The notes beneath the pieces were generated by a model. It worked only from the letters and a program-made list of their open reading frames with translations. It was not told where the DNA came from and searched no databases. Below are positions 7,828-13,907 of a stretch of 13,907 nt of DNA, in pieces. Each line of letters begins with the position of its first letter. Within the stretch, counting starts at the first letter, position 1. The DNA comes from Deltaproteobacteria bacterium (GTDB taxonomy: Bacteria > Desulfobacterota > Desulfobacteria > Desulfobacterales > SURF-7). The stretch spans positions 1-13,907 of the forward strand of contig JAFDJC010000055.1 of the NCBI GenBank assembly GCA_019307665.1, given 5' to 3'. Made by a program: the position numbers and the translations under genes.

Positions 7828-9525
7828 ATGATACGCGAACTCGCTATCAAAAATTTTGCGATAATAGAGGATCTCAGAATATCATTCAAAGAAGGGCTGA
7901 CTGTTCTAAGCGGAGAAACAGGCGCCGGAAAATCGATAATTATTAATGCCGTTAACCTGCTCCTGGGTAAAAGAGCCTCGGCAGATATGATACGGACCGG
8001 ATCAGATACAGCCGAACTGGAAGCTGCTTTCTTAATCCCAACACAGAGCGTTGCTGCAAAAATAATGAAGGAGTTCGGTTTCGATCCTTCAGAAGGACTC
8101 ATTGTCAGACGCATCATTTCAGATAATAATCGGCATAAAATTTATATCAACGGACGGCTTGCAACAGTTCAGCAACTCACCTCCATCACGGAAAATCTGA
8201 CGAGCATCTCAGGGCAGCACGCACACCAGGGACTCCTGAATGAAGATCAGCACCTTTTAATACTCGATCAGTTTGGCGGTTTGATATCTCTCAGGGGTAA
8301 AATCGCAAAAAACTACCATACCCTTGTCCCCCTTATAAAAAAGCTTAAGGAACTGAATGACGTAAAGGATCGACAGGATAATCAATTAGCGCTTTTAGAG
8401 TTTCAAAAGCAGGAGATAGAAAATGCCGATCTTGCGCCGAATGAAGACAAGGAGCTTGAGCTTGAGAGAACGCGTTTAAAAAACAGTGAACATATTTTTC
8501 GTTCAGTCAGCCAGTGTGTTGAACTGCTTTATGACGCGCCAGGTGCAGTGGCGGAAAAACTTTCAGAAGTAAGAAAAACCATTGAAAAAACAAGCAGTAT
8601 CGATCCTGGACTATTGCACCTGTGTGAAGATGCCGGCGACGCATATGCAAGGATAGAAGATATCACTGGAGGCCTTCGGTCATATCTGGTGACCATTCAG
8701 ATGGATGAGGCCCGCCTTGATACAATTGAAGAGCGCATGGATCAGATCCAGAAGCTGAAAAAAAAATACAGGGGATCACTGGAGGCAATTTCCTTTTATC
8801 TTGAAACTATCAAGAAACAACTTGGCGGGCTTGAAAACCTTGAGGAAGAGATATCGACGACAGCAACAGCTCTTCAAGCCTGTTATGATACAATGATCAT
8901 TCTCGCAAAAGATCTTTCAAAAAAGCGGAAACAGGCTGCTTTGAAATTTTCTAAAAAAGTAGAAAAGGAATTGGCTGATCTTAAAATGCCGGGCACAGAA
9001 TTTAAGGTAAAGGTTCACCCGGTCCATGCCGGCAAGAATACAAATCCTTATCTGTCAATTGATGAAATGGCTTTGGATGAAACAGGGTTTGACAGAGCTG
9101 TCTTATTAATCGCTCCTAATGTAGGCGAAGACATGAAACCACTGGCAACCATAGCCTCAGGAGGCGAGCTCTCAAGAGTGGTGCTTGCCTTAAAGGCAAT
9201 TATTGCCAAAACCGATTCGCTTGAAACAGTGGTTTTTGATGAAGTCGACGCCGGCATCGGCGGCGGAACAGCAGAAGTTGTGGGAAAAAAACTTTCAGCT
9301 CTATCAAAATACCATCAAATTATATGTATCACCCACCTTGCCCAGATTGCAAAATTCGGATCCAATCATTTTAAAATATCAAAATCGATTTTAGGCGGTA
9401 GAACCCGTACTGAAATCGAGCCCTTGGACAAGAAAGAGCGCGTGAAAGAGCTTGCCCGTATGATGGGAGGTGAAAAAATTACCACAGCTACCATGGATCA
9501 TGCCCGTGAACTTCTCAATAAATAG
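7828..9525 (+). CDS. recN: DNA repair protein RecN
   Basis: RecN is an SMC-like ATPase that acts early in double-strand break repair, holding DNA ends or sisters together for RecA-dependent recombination. The 565 residues match the family length. Walker A GETGAGKS is at 29-36, the ABC signature SGGEL begins at residue 444, and Walker B VVFDEVDAGIGGG has Asp471-Glu472. The region between, about 160-390, is rich in Lys, Glu and Leu, as expected for the coiled-coil arms. The start ATG at 7828 fits the family N-terminus (MIRELAIKNFAIIE), although its ribosome site (AGG near 7821) is weak, so translation or transcription from the YchF-like gene 29 bases upstream may matter. No SOS box is apparent immediately upstream. 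The stop is 6 bases from the convergent ribbon-helix-helix gene, leaving no room for a separate terminator. Confidence 0.97.
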   Translation: MIRELAIKNFAIIEDLRISFKEGLTVLSGETGAGKSIIINAVNLLLGKRASADMIRTGSDTAELEAAFLIPTQSVAAKIMKEFGFDPSEGLIVRRIISDNNRHKIYINGRLATVQQLTSITENLTSISGQHAHQGLLNEDQHLLILDQFGGLISLRGKIAKNYHTLVPLIKKLKELNDVKDRQDNQLALLEFQKQEIENADLAPNEDKELELERTRLKNSEHIFRSVSQCVELLYDAPGAVAEKLSEVRKTIEKTSSIDPGLLHLCEDAGDAYARIEDITGGLRSYLVTIQMDEARLDTIEERMDQIQKLKKKYRGSLEAISFYLETIKKQLGGLENLEEEISTTATALQACYDTMIILAKDLSKKRKQAALKFSKKVEKELADLKMPGTEFKVKVHPVHAGKNTNPYLSIDEMALDETGFDRAVLLIAPNVGEDMKPLATIASGGELSRVVLALKAIIAKTDSLETVVFDEVDAGIGGGTAEVVGKKLSALSKYHQIICITHLAQIAKFGSNHFKISKSILGGRTRTEIEPLDKKERVKELARMMGGEKITTATMDHARELLNK

Positions 9526-9531
9526 CCGTGT

Positions 9532-9963
9532 CTAAGGTGATGCGGCAGTTGTTGCGCGGATGTATAATTCGTTTACGGCGTTTGCACTCCATGCTTTTGC
9601 ATGATCAGCGGGTTCGATTCTTTCGTCATTAAGGCGGCTGGCCACCTCTTCTGCAGACAATCCAACAACACCGATCAGGGAAACAATCCGTTCAATAAGC
9701 TGACTGGTTTTCAACTTTTTGTTATCGCTAACGATCTCAACACTTTTCCGGAGAGACTCGGCAATATCGTTACCGCTAACTTTTTTATCGATATTCAGCA
9801 ATGCCCGGCTGACAATATTAGAAAGACTTTTGCCTGTACTCGCCTTTTCTCTTTGCAGTATGGAAAATGCGTCCGGGTCAACAACAACCGTCAGTCGCTT
9901 TTTTCCTGAAACTTTTTGGCGTTCCTGCCATTTTCTCTGCCGTTCTTTCAAAGACATTGCCAT
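9532..9963 (-). CDS. Ribbon-helix-helix DNA-binding protein with recombinase-like C-terminal helix module
   Basis: This is a 143-residue protein I cannot match to a named family member. Residues 1-20 are basic. Residues 21-58 have the ribbon-helix-helix pattern: strand KRLTVVVDP, helix DAFSILQREKAS, turn GKS, helix LSNIVSRALLNI. Residues 60-87 are a polar linker. Residues 88-136 (IERIVSLI, LSAEEVASRLNDERIEP, WSANAVNEL) resemble the DNA-binding helix module of large serine recombinases, in which an IA-x-x-LN segment is followed by W-S-x-x-T-V; there is no catalytic serine domain. Start: ATG 9963 with GGAG 8 bases upstream. A promoter and two operator-like sites precede it and two more copies lie inside codons 62-65 and 78-81, so it is probably self-regulated. 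No toxin or nuclease partner lies next to it. DNA binding is likely; the cellular role is unknown. Confidence 0.8.
   Translation of the reverse strand: MAMSLKERQRKWQERQKVSGKKRLTVVVDPDAFSILQREKASTGKSLSNIVSRALLNIDKKVSGNDIAESLRKSVEIVSDNKKLKTSQLIERIVSLIGVVGLSAEEVASRLNDERIEPADHAKAWSANAVNELYIRATTAASP
9721..9732 (-). promoter_or_regulatory. Intragenic operator-like 12-mer, copy D
   Basis: On the minus strand this reads GTTAGCGATAAC (codons 78-81, Val-Ser-Asp-Asn, of the ribbon-helix-helix gene), a near-palindrome matching its own reverse complement at 10 of 12 positions. It is an exact copy of the plus-strand site at 10001-10012 beside the gene's promoter. Flanks match by only about one base on each side, so it is not part of a longer duplication. 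The regulatory role is inferred. Confidence 0.55.
9769..9780 (-). promoter_or_regulatory. Intragenic operator-like 12-mer, copy C
   Basis: On the minus strand this reads GTTAGCGGTAAC (codons 62-65, Val-Ser-Gly-Asn), matching its reverse complement at 10 of 12 positions. It is identical to the plus-strand site at 9984-9995. Copies C and D are 48 bases apart, and on their strand they keep the same order as the promoter pair on the other strand. It could be a roadblock or looping site for the encoded repressor. Confidence 0.55.
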
Positions 9964-9983
9964 GGCGATCTCTCCCCAATTAT

Positions 9984-9995
9984 GTTAGCGGTAAC
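9984..9995 (+). promoter_or_regulatory. Promoter-proximal operator-like 12-mer, copy A
   Basis: GTTAGCGGTAAC lies 20 bases upstream of the ribbon-helix-helix ATG, within the predicted leader. It is a near-palindrome of form GTTANCGNTAAC, centred 17 bases from copy B. A ribbon-helix-helix dimer commonly binds such paired short sites (family knowledge); binding here is inferred. Confidence 0.6.
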
Positions 9996-10000
9996 TTTTC

Positions 10001-10012
10001 GTTAGCGATAAC
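10001..10012 (+). promoter_or_regulatory. Promoter-overlapping operator-like 12-mer, copy B
   Basis: GTTAGCGATAAC overlaps the downstream edge of the predicted -10 hexamer and covers the expected transcription start of the ribbon-helix-helix gene, a classic place for a repressor. A further half-site, GGTTACC, lies at 10020-10026 between the -35 and -10 hexamers. Confidence 0.6.
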
Positions 10013-10038
10013 ATATCTCGGTTACCTGCCGTAGTCAA
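10010..10038 (-). promoter_or_regulatory. Sigma70-type promoter for the ribbon-helix-helix gene
   Basis: On the minus strand, TTGACT (10038-10033, 5 of 6) and TATGTT (10015-10010, 4 of 6) are separated by exactly 17 bases. The start would be near 10003, about 40 bases before the ATG at 9963. Operator-like copies A and B lie on and just after the start point. This is the best-looking promoter in the window. Confidence 0.6.
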
Positions 10039-10071
10039 GTCTTTTTTAAAACGCCTTTTTAAAGCACAGAC

Positions 10072-10530
10072 TTAAAACCCAGACTGCTTGCCGGTCATTT
10101 TGTCAATTTCGACCTTGACGACAGCAGTTGCCTGTAAAAAATTGTCATCAAAATCATAGGACTGGTCAGTGTATTGACTCAAGATAATGTCAAGTGCATC
10201 TCTTTTTTCATGGATATTACCAATTAAGGACGCCCTGCCAAAGCCTATCACACTTTGATATTTCACACCCCAGCTGCACGCCTTTTCTTTTTCTACAACT
10301 TCAGCATCCACGTCAAATTCAAAGCAAACATTCTGATTTTTATTGAGAATATCGATTTTTTTCCCCCCTATTGCCCCATGGAAATAAAGCGTATTGTCCT
10401 TATATCCAAAACATAACGGTACGATATACGGCATATGGCCTTCAGACAAGCCGAGCCGACAAACAAGGGCCTTCTTAATTATCGCCTCAATGGCAGAGTT
10501 GTCTGTAATTTCTTTCTCGTTTCTTCGCAT
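10072..10530 (-). CDS. Pyridoxamine 5'-phosphate oxidase-fold flavin protein, NimA-like
   Basis: The protein belongs to the split-barrel flavin-binding group often annotated as pyridoxamine 5'-phosphate oxidase family; the nearest named relatives are the nitroimidazole-reductase NimA type. Conserved segments are MRRNEKEITD at the start, VCRLGLSEGHMPYIVPLCFGY (about 23-43), LYFHGAIGGKKIDIL (48-62), CFEFDVD (69-75), ACSWGVKYQSVIGFGRA (84-100) and the terminal KMTGKQSGF. His51 aligns with the active-site histidine position of NimA-type proteins. I choose ATG 10530 (152 residues): an AAGGA sits 9 bases upstream, whereas the in-frame TTG at 10539 would overlap that site. The gene follows the VOC gene by 107 AT-rich bases (10531-10637), which hold a perfect palindrome GTTATATAAC at 10605-10614 and no clear promoter. 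Its real substrate cannot be read from sequence; many of these proteins are not drug reductases. Confidence 0.88.
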   Translation of the reverse strand: MRRNEKEITDNSAIEAIIKKALVCRLGLSEGHMPYIVPLCFGYKDNTLYFHGAIGGKKIDILNKNQNVCFEFDVDAEVVEKEKACSWGVKYQSVIGFGRASLIGNIHEKRDALDIILSQYTDQSYDFDDNFLQATAVVKVEIDKMTGKQSGF

Positions 10531-10637
10531 TTTAGCCAATCCTTTTAAATCCAGAGTTATAATTTAAACACATCTGTTTTTACCGTTTTGACATATTTCA
10601 AATAGTTATATAACAATTAATTAAAACTCATTTGTTC

Positions 10638-11450
10638 TTATTTTAAATCAAATTGGATTGCGTTTTGTAGTTTTTTCTGCACCAGATTAAACCTGACACC
10701 GCAGATTATAACTTGAGAATCAGACACTTTTAGCCCCCGGGTCTGGGCGGATGCCAACAGCTTTTTGCGATTTACGACTTTCAAATCAACAGCTCCCAAG
10801 CCCTCGCCCCGCCCATCTTCTGGCGTGACGACACGGATTACACCGTTGTTAAGCACCAATTCCGGATTCCCGTGCTTATTATTGGTTACCGGGATATCTA
10901 AGATCTCACCCCACCGCTGTGCCAAAAAAGCAGGCTCTTCAGCTTGCAGCTCAACCGCAACTATGGCAGAGACCGTATCTCTATTTACATATTCTTTCCA
11001 CCCATTTCCTCCCGCATTGTACCAGTATCCGTTATGTTGGTTTTGAGAATCCCAGTCAATTTGAAGAAAGCTGCCTCCTGTATCAGCTGGATGGAGCTGC
11101 AGAAAATGATAGGTCTCAAGGGTCCCTTCAAAAGCAACACGGATCCCCATCTCTTTAGCCCGTGTCAATGAAGATGCTTGTGTCTCTTCGCTGTCCGCCT
11201 GAAGAAGCACCATATAACCACCATTGCCACTACGACGCTCTAAATACCGGCCAGCCGGGGTGTTGTCTCGAATTGGAGCCACAATTTCAATAAAATCCGT
11301 ACCAATGGGCAGAAGAACATTTTCCAAACCAAAGAAATCGACTTGTGGGTCAGAATAACAGTTCTCGATTTTAAGAACTTGAGAAAAATCCTCGATAATT
11401 GGTTGCAGCTTATCCGCAACCAAGCAAATTTGGCGTATTGTAAATGACAT
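10638..11450 (-). CDS. VOC-fold (glyoxalase-like) protein, two-half architecture
   Basis: The 270 residues fall into four beta-alpha-beta-beta-beta modules of the vicinal oxygen chelate fold, roughly 1-60, 75-133, 158-210 and 217-256. Key stretches are IRQICLVADKL, FIEIVAP, HFLQLHPADTGGSFLQID, and in the second half VSAIVAVELQAEEP with GVIRVV. VOC proteins include glyoxalases, dioxygenases and resistance proteins. The usual first metal ligand (His in a D-H-V motif) is Gln7 here, Glu55 is kept in FIEIVAP, and the usual final Glu seems to be Gln130. A metal site may therefore be altered, though Gln can be a ligand in some glyoxalases. An AAGGA (11458-11462) lies 7 bases before the ATG. It sits between the flavoprotein and the NimA-like gene on one strand. 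Fold assignment is good; the reaction is unknown. Confidence 0.78.
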   Translation of the reverse strand: MSFTIRQICLVADKLQPIIEDFSQVLKIENCYSDPQVDFFGLENVLLPIGTDFIEIVAPIRDNTPAGRYLERRSGNGGYMVLLQADSEETQASSLTRAKEMGIRVAFEGTLETYHFLQLHPADTGGSFLQIDWDSQNQHNGYWYNAGGNGWKEYVNRDTVSAIVAVELQAEEPAFLAQRWGEILDIPVTNNKHGNPELVLNNGVIRVVTPEDGRGEGLGAVDLKVVNRKKLLASAQTRGLKVSDSQVIICGVRFNLVQKKLQNAIQFDLK

Positions 11451-11509
11451 GATACATCCTTAATAGATCTTTAAATGACATGGAATGAAAATTGACCTTA
11501 ACTTAAATT

Positions 11510-11523
11510 CTAATCTCTATTAG
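11510..11523. repeat. Small inverted repeat
   Basis: CTAAT and ATTAG flank a 4-base loop between the flavoprotein and VOC genes, next to a larger pair of hairpins. The stem is short (5 base pairs, AT-rich), so it may be chance. Confidence 0.3.
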
Positions 11524-11531
11524 GGTTTAAT

Positions 11532-11568
11532 TCCCCGTGACTTGCCTCGGGGAGGTTCATTCTGAACC
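11532..11568. repeat. Tandem hairpins at the end of the flavoprotein gene (terminator- or REP-like)
   Basis: Two inverted repeats lie back to back. GGTTCA/TGAACC with a 3-base loop (11554-11568) spans the flavoprotein stop codon, and TCCCCG/CGGGGA with a 10-base loop (11532-11553) follows on the minus strand. There is no run of T after the second stem in the direction of transcription, so a classic intrinsic terminator is unlikely. mRNA 3'-end protection, attenuation or a REP-like repeat fits better. The function is inferred. Confidence 0.5.
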
Positions 11569-12267
11569 CAGGCTTATTTCTTTTAGTGCCAGTTTACCTG
11601 CTTTGATACGTACTGCAATTCTAACAAGTTTTTTGACAGCGATATCCATCATCACCGCTCCTGCTAAATCTTCTTTAACGGCAAACCGGGTCTCTCGTAT
11701 GGGTACGCCGAGACCTTCCCTTGTTGAAACCGCTGCAGATCCATAGCTGACAACATTCAGTCCCAAGGCAGAAAGCGAAGTCCTCATCAATTCAAGTGCG
11801 GTATCCTGCCCGGCATTCCTAAAAAAGCCGATCGTCATCGCAGTGGCTACTTTATCCTGCAATCGAAAATCATGGACAAAGGTACGGCAGCGATCAATAA
11901 ACGTTTTTACCTGTCCTGGAATTGACGCAATATAAACCGGTGCCATGAGTATGATAGCATCGGCCTCAATCATTTTTTGGTGAAGTTCATCCAATCCATC
12001 TTTAATAGAGCAGTTATATCCCTCTATAGGAACAGGGGTTACATCAAAACCGACTTCTGCCTGGATTTTATGGACTTTACGCATACATTTTTCACATCCA
12101 ATACAAAACGTAAGTTTATAGTCACGAAGATGAACGAGTTCTGTAGTCGCCTGCCCTGTTGCTTCCGCCTGTTTTAGCGCCTCTTCAAGCTGGTATTGGC
12201 AATTTCCATTCTTTATCGGGGTCCCAACTATTCCAAGGATCTTGACCTTAACGTCTTTTATTTCCAT
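11557..12267 (-). CDS. Flavodoxin-fold NAD(P)H-dependent FMN reductase / iron-sulfur flavoprotein-like
   Basis: The 236 residues show the flavodoxin-like fold of NADPH-dependent FMN reductases: first strand and phosphate loop ILGIVGTPIKNGN (10-22), and the flavin-contact segment ILMAPVYIASIPGQVKTFIDRC (about 105-127). A cysteine set, Cys55-x2-Cys58-x2-Cys61, resembles the start of the cluster motif of archaeal and clostridial iron-sulfur flavoproteins. The fourth cysteine, Cys86 in NCSIKDGLDELHQKM, lies 24 residues further on instead of about 5, because of an inserted segment at about 63-84. Whether a 4Fe-4S cluster forms is uncertain. The start has AGGGG 6 bases upstream. It follows the acyl-CoA ligase gene by 58 bases with no terminator, so cotranscription is likely. 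Likely role: electron transfer or reduction in anaerobic redox chemistry. The C-terminal 40 residues are basic and helical. Confidence 0.85.
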   Translation of the reverse strand: MEIKDVKVKILGIVGTPIKNGNCQYQLEEALKQAEATGQATTELVHLRDYKLTFCIGCEKCMRKVHKIQAEVGFDVTPVPIEGYNCSIKDGLDELHQKMIEADAIILMAPVYIASIPGQVKTFIDRCRTFVHDFRLQDKVATAMTIGFFRNAGQDTALELMRTSLSALGLNVVSYGSAAVSTREGLGVPIRETRFAVKEDLAGAVMMDIAVKKLVRIAVRIKAGKLALKEISLGSE

Positions 12268-12325
12268 TTTTTACCCCTAACATATTTATTTCCCGGCAAT
12301 CAATTTACTGACGATCTTAAAATTA

Positions 12326-13907
12326 TTATGGCAAAGGTGTAAACATACTCCTAAACTCCGACATAAAAGTGACATCCCCTTCAATGGCCATCTTTCCTGT
12401 GAGAACCGCTGTAAGGCCATCCAATTTGCCGGTCACGATATCATGATATGCACTGTCCCTTGCTACAATGTAGACTCTGGGGGATTTAAGAATCTCTTCG
12501 GTTAGAGCTATCTCGCCATCCTTTATTATAACAGTCCATTTTCCGCCACCCTTTCCGGTAATATGATAACTGATGGTAGCATTGACATTTTTTGCTTTTT
12601 CAGGAATAAAGCGCTCCTTCATTCCTTCAAAAAAATGAGCAACAGGCACGGGCTCTGCTGACAGCTCATCCTCCAGCTCGACAATCAGATCTTTTTTCAT
12701 AACCTTGCCGACTGCATTTTTTGGTAGACCCGCCCTGAATACTACAGACTCCGGCACTTTGTAGTCAGCCATTTCCTTTTTACAAAATTCGATGATTTCT
12801 TCTTCGCTGCAGGTTTCACCTCTCTTAAGAATAATACAGGCCTTGGCCACCTGTCCGTACTTGTCATGACTTTCCGGGATAACAGCCACTGAATCAACCG
12901 CCGGATATTTTGCGATTACATTTTCGATCTCTTTAGGATAAACATTCACCCCCCCCCTGATGATCAGTTCCTTTTTTCGGTCAACAATAAAAAGAAAACC
13001 GTCATTATCCGTTAACCCTATATCGCCGGTATAAAGCCATCCGTCTTTAATCGTTTCCGCAGTTGCCTCAGGATTGTTGAGATATCCTTTCATAACCGTA
13101 TCGCCCTTAACTACAATCGCTCCTACCTCGCCGGCAGAAACCGGCTGACCTTCTTCGTTGAAGATTTTGACTTCTATTCCTGAAAAGCCTGTTCCGATGG
13201 AACCCGGCTTTCGTTTGCTTTCCATATTTGCGGAAATGCCACCGGAATTTTCCGTTGCACCATATGCTTCCAGGATGGGAATATGGAACCTCTTCTCACA
13301 TTCCTCAAGCTGCACCTCCGGAATCGGTGCTGCTCCTGATAGTCCCATACGAAGTGAACTCGTATCTGTTGTGTTAGCTTCAGGTATTCTTAAAAGAATA
13401 TTCCACATGGTCGGAACAATATAAAAACCGTTTACCTTGTACTTTTCCACGCATTCCCAGAATTCTGTTGCGGAAAAATTTCTCCTGAGAATGATTGTTG
13501 CGCCGCTGTAAATTGTGGGAAATGAAAGGTCGCAAAGACCGCCGCCGTGGAAAAGGGGAAGGACGCACAAAATTCTTTCAGCAGGCTGGACCGGTATATG
13601 TTTTGTCTTGATATTGGCACCAAAAACGATTCCTTTATGGGTCAGCATGACTCCTTTGGGTCGGCCTGTTGTTCCTGAAGTATACAGCACTGCGGCCACG
13701 TCCTCTTTTGACGGAGGATCGGTCATGTCAGGTTTTTTGTCTCCTTTGTTGATGATTTCAGGCAAATATTCATGGGGGAAGTCAAGCTCCATTGGTGACG
13801 GTGAGTTAACAATGATTTTCTTCACTGAATGGAGTTTGTCCTTGATTGCGGAAACGATGGGCGCAAATTCCGGGTCCACTACAAGCACTTTCGGTTTTGA
13901 ATCACCT
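12326..13907 (-). CDS. AMP-forming acyl-CoA ligase fused to a C-terminal SCP2 domain, 5'-truncated
   Basis: The enzyme class activates fatty or other carboxylic acids with ATP and CoA through an acyl-adenylate. The frame is open through the right edge (DSKPK precedes the GTG at 13888), so the N-terminus is missing. Counting from that GTG: phosphate loop LYTSGTTGRPKG (69-79), EAYGATE (207-213), YTGD (286-289), hinge RKKELIIRGGVNVYPKEIE (304-322) and catalytic Lys395 in NAVGKVMKKD. After a linker, residues about 417-515 (HFFEGMKERF, WTVIIKDGEIAL, DIVTGKLDGLTAVLTGKMAIEGD) match an SCP2 sterol-carrier domain, a lipid-binding fold. The hinge contains a run of nine G on the coding strand (12957-12949), a slippage-prone site just before the catalytic lysine. 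It leads a same-direction run with the flavoprotein, VOC and NimA-like genes. The ligase is certain; chain length and substrate are not. Confidence 0.93.
   Translation of the reverse strand, partial: GDSKPKVLVVDPEFAPIVSAIKDKLHSVKKIIVNSPSPMELDFPHEYLPEIINKGDKKPDMTDPPSKEDVAAVLYTSGTTGRPKGVMLTHKGIVFGANIKTKHIPVQPAERILCVLPLFHGGGLCDLSFPTIYSGATIILRRNFSATEFWECVEKYKVNGFYIVPTMWNILLRIPEANTTDTSSLRMGLSGAAPIPEVQLEECEKRFHIPILEAYGATENSGGISANMESKRKPGSIGTGFSGIEVKIFNEEGQPVSAGEVGAIVVKGDTVMKGYLNNPEATAETIKDGWLYTGDIGLTDNDGFLFIVDRKKELIIRGGVNVYPKEIENVIAKYPAVDSVAVIPESHDKYGQVAKACIILKRGETCSEEEIIEFCKKEMADYKVPESVVFRAGLPKNAVGKVMKKDLIVELEDELSAEPVPVAHFFEGMKERFIPEKAKNVNATISYHITGKGGGKWTVIIKDGEIALTEEILKSPRVYIVARDSAYHDIVTGKLDGLTAVLTGKMAIEGDVTFMSEFRSMFTPLP

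Noticed and set aside
9601..9988. Plus-strand ORFs opposite the ribbon-helix-helix gene
   Set aside because: Their translations look like antisense shadows with no family features or ribosome sites; the minus-strand frame has clear domains and a promoter.
10537..10539. TTG start for the NimA-like gene
   Set aside because: It overlaps the AAGGA ribosome site; the ATG at 10530 is correctly spaced from it and gives the family's usual N-terminus.
10605..10614. GTTATATAAC as a further ribbon-helix-helix operator
   Set aside because: It has the GTTA/TAAC ends but a 2-base rather than 4-base core; in AT-rich intergenic DNA this is likely chance.

Overview
The window looks like ordinary chromosome of an anaerobic Desulfobacterota-type bacterium (sulfate reducer or close relative; inferred from protein resemblance and gene content, not from a marker gene). 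The support is a single-chain pyruvate:ferredoxin oxidoreductase whose cofactor residues fall at the same numbers I recall for the Desulfovibrio africanus enzyme, an AcnB-type aconitase, a YchF-like protein beside recN, a NimA-like flavin protein and an AMP-forming acyl-CoA ligase. I see no rRNA, tRNA, CRISPR array, insertion sequence or prophage. Coding density is high; no gene-free stretch exceeds about 200 bases.

Layout: (1) 1-2046, plus strand: the 3' two thirds of acnB, overlapped by a dodecin gene. (2) 2053-6558, minus strand: pyruvate:ferredoxin oxidoreductase followed by a nitrilase/omega-amidase-family hydrolase. (3) 6559-6760: divergent promoter region. (4) 6761-9525, plus strand: a YchF-like protein with a damaged P-loop, then recN. 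(5) 9532-10038, minus strand: a small ribbon-helix-helix protein with its own promoter and four operator-like 12-mers. (6) 10072-13907, minus strand: an acyl-CoA ligase/SCP2 fusion (5' end outside the window), a cysteine-motif flavoprotein, a VOC-fold protein and a NimA-like flavin protein, all in one direction.

How the genes fit together: aconitase and PFOR are central carbon enzymes around acetyl-CoA, and dodecin is a flavin-storage-type fold coupled to acnB. RecN is double-strand break repair, and the YchF-like gene 29 bases upstream is probably cotranscribed with it. The last four genes look like a lipid-activation and redox/detoxification run, but only direction and spacing tie them together.

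The most striking signal is around the ribbon-helix-helix gene. Two 12-base near-palindromes of form GTTANCGNTAAC sit at the -10/start region of its promoter. The same two 12-mers recur exactly, in the same order but on the opposite strand, inside its coding sequence. This suggests a self-regulating repressor with promoter and intragenic operators. The protein also seems to join a ribbon-helix-helix domain to a C-terminal helix module like that of large serine recombinases, without any catalytic domain.
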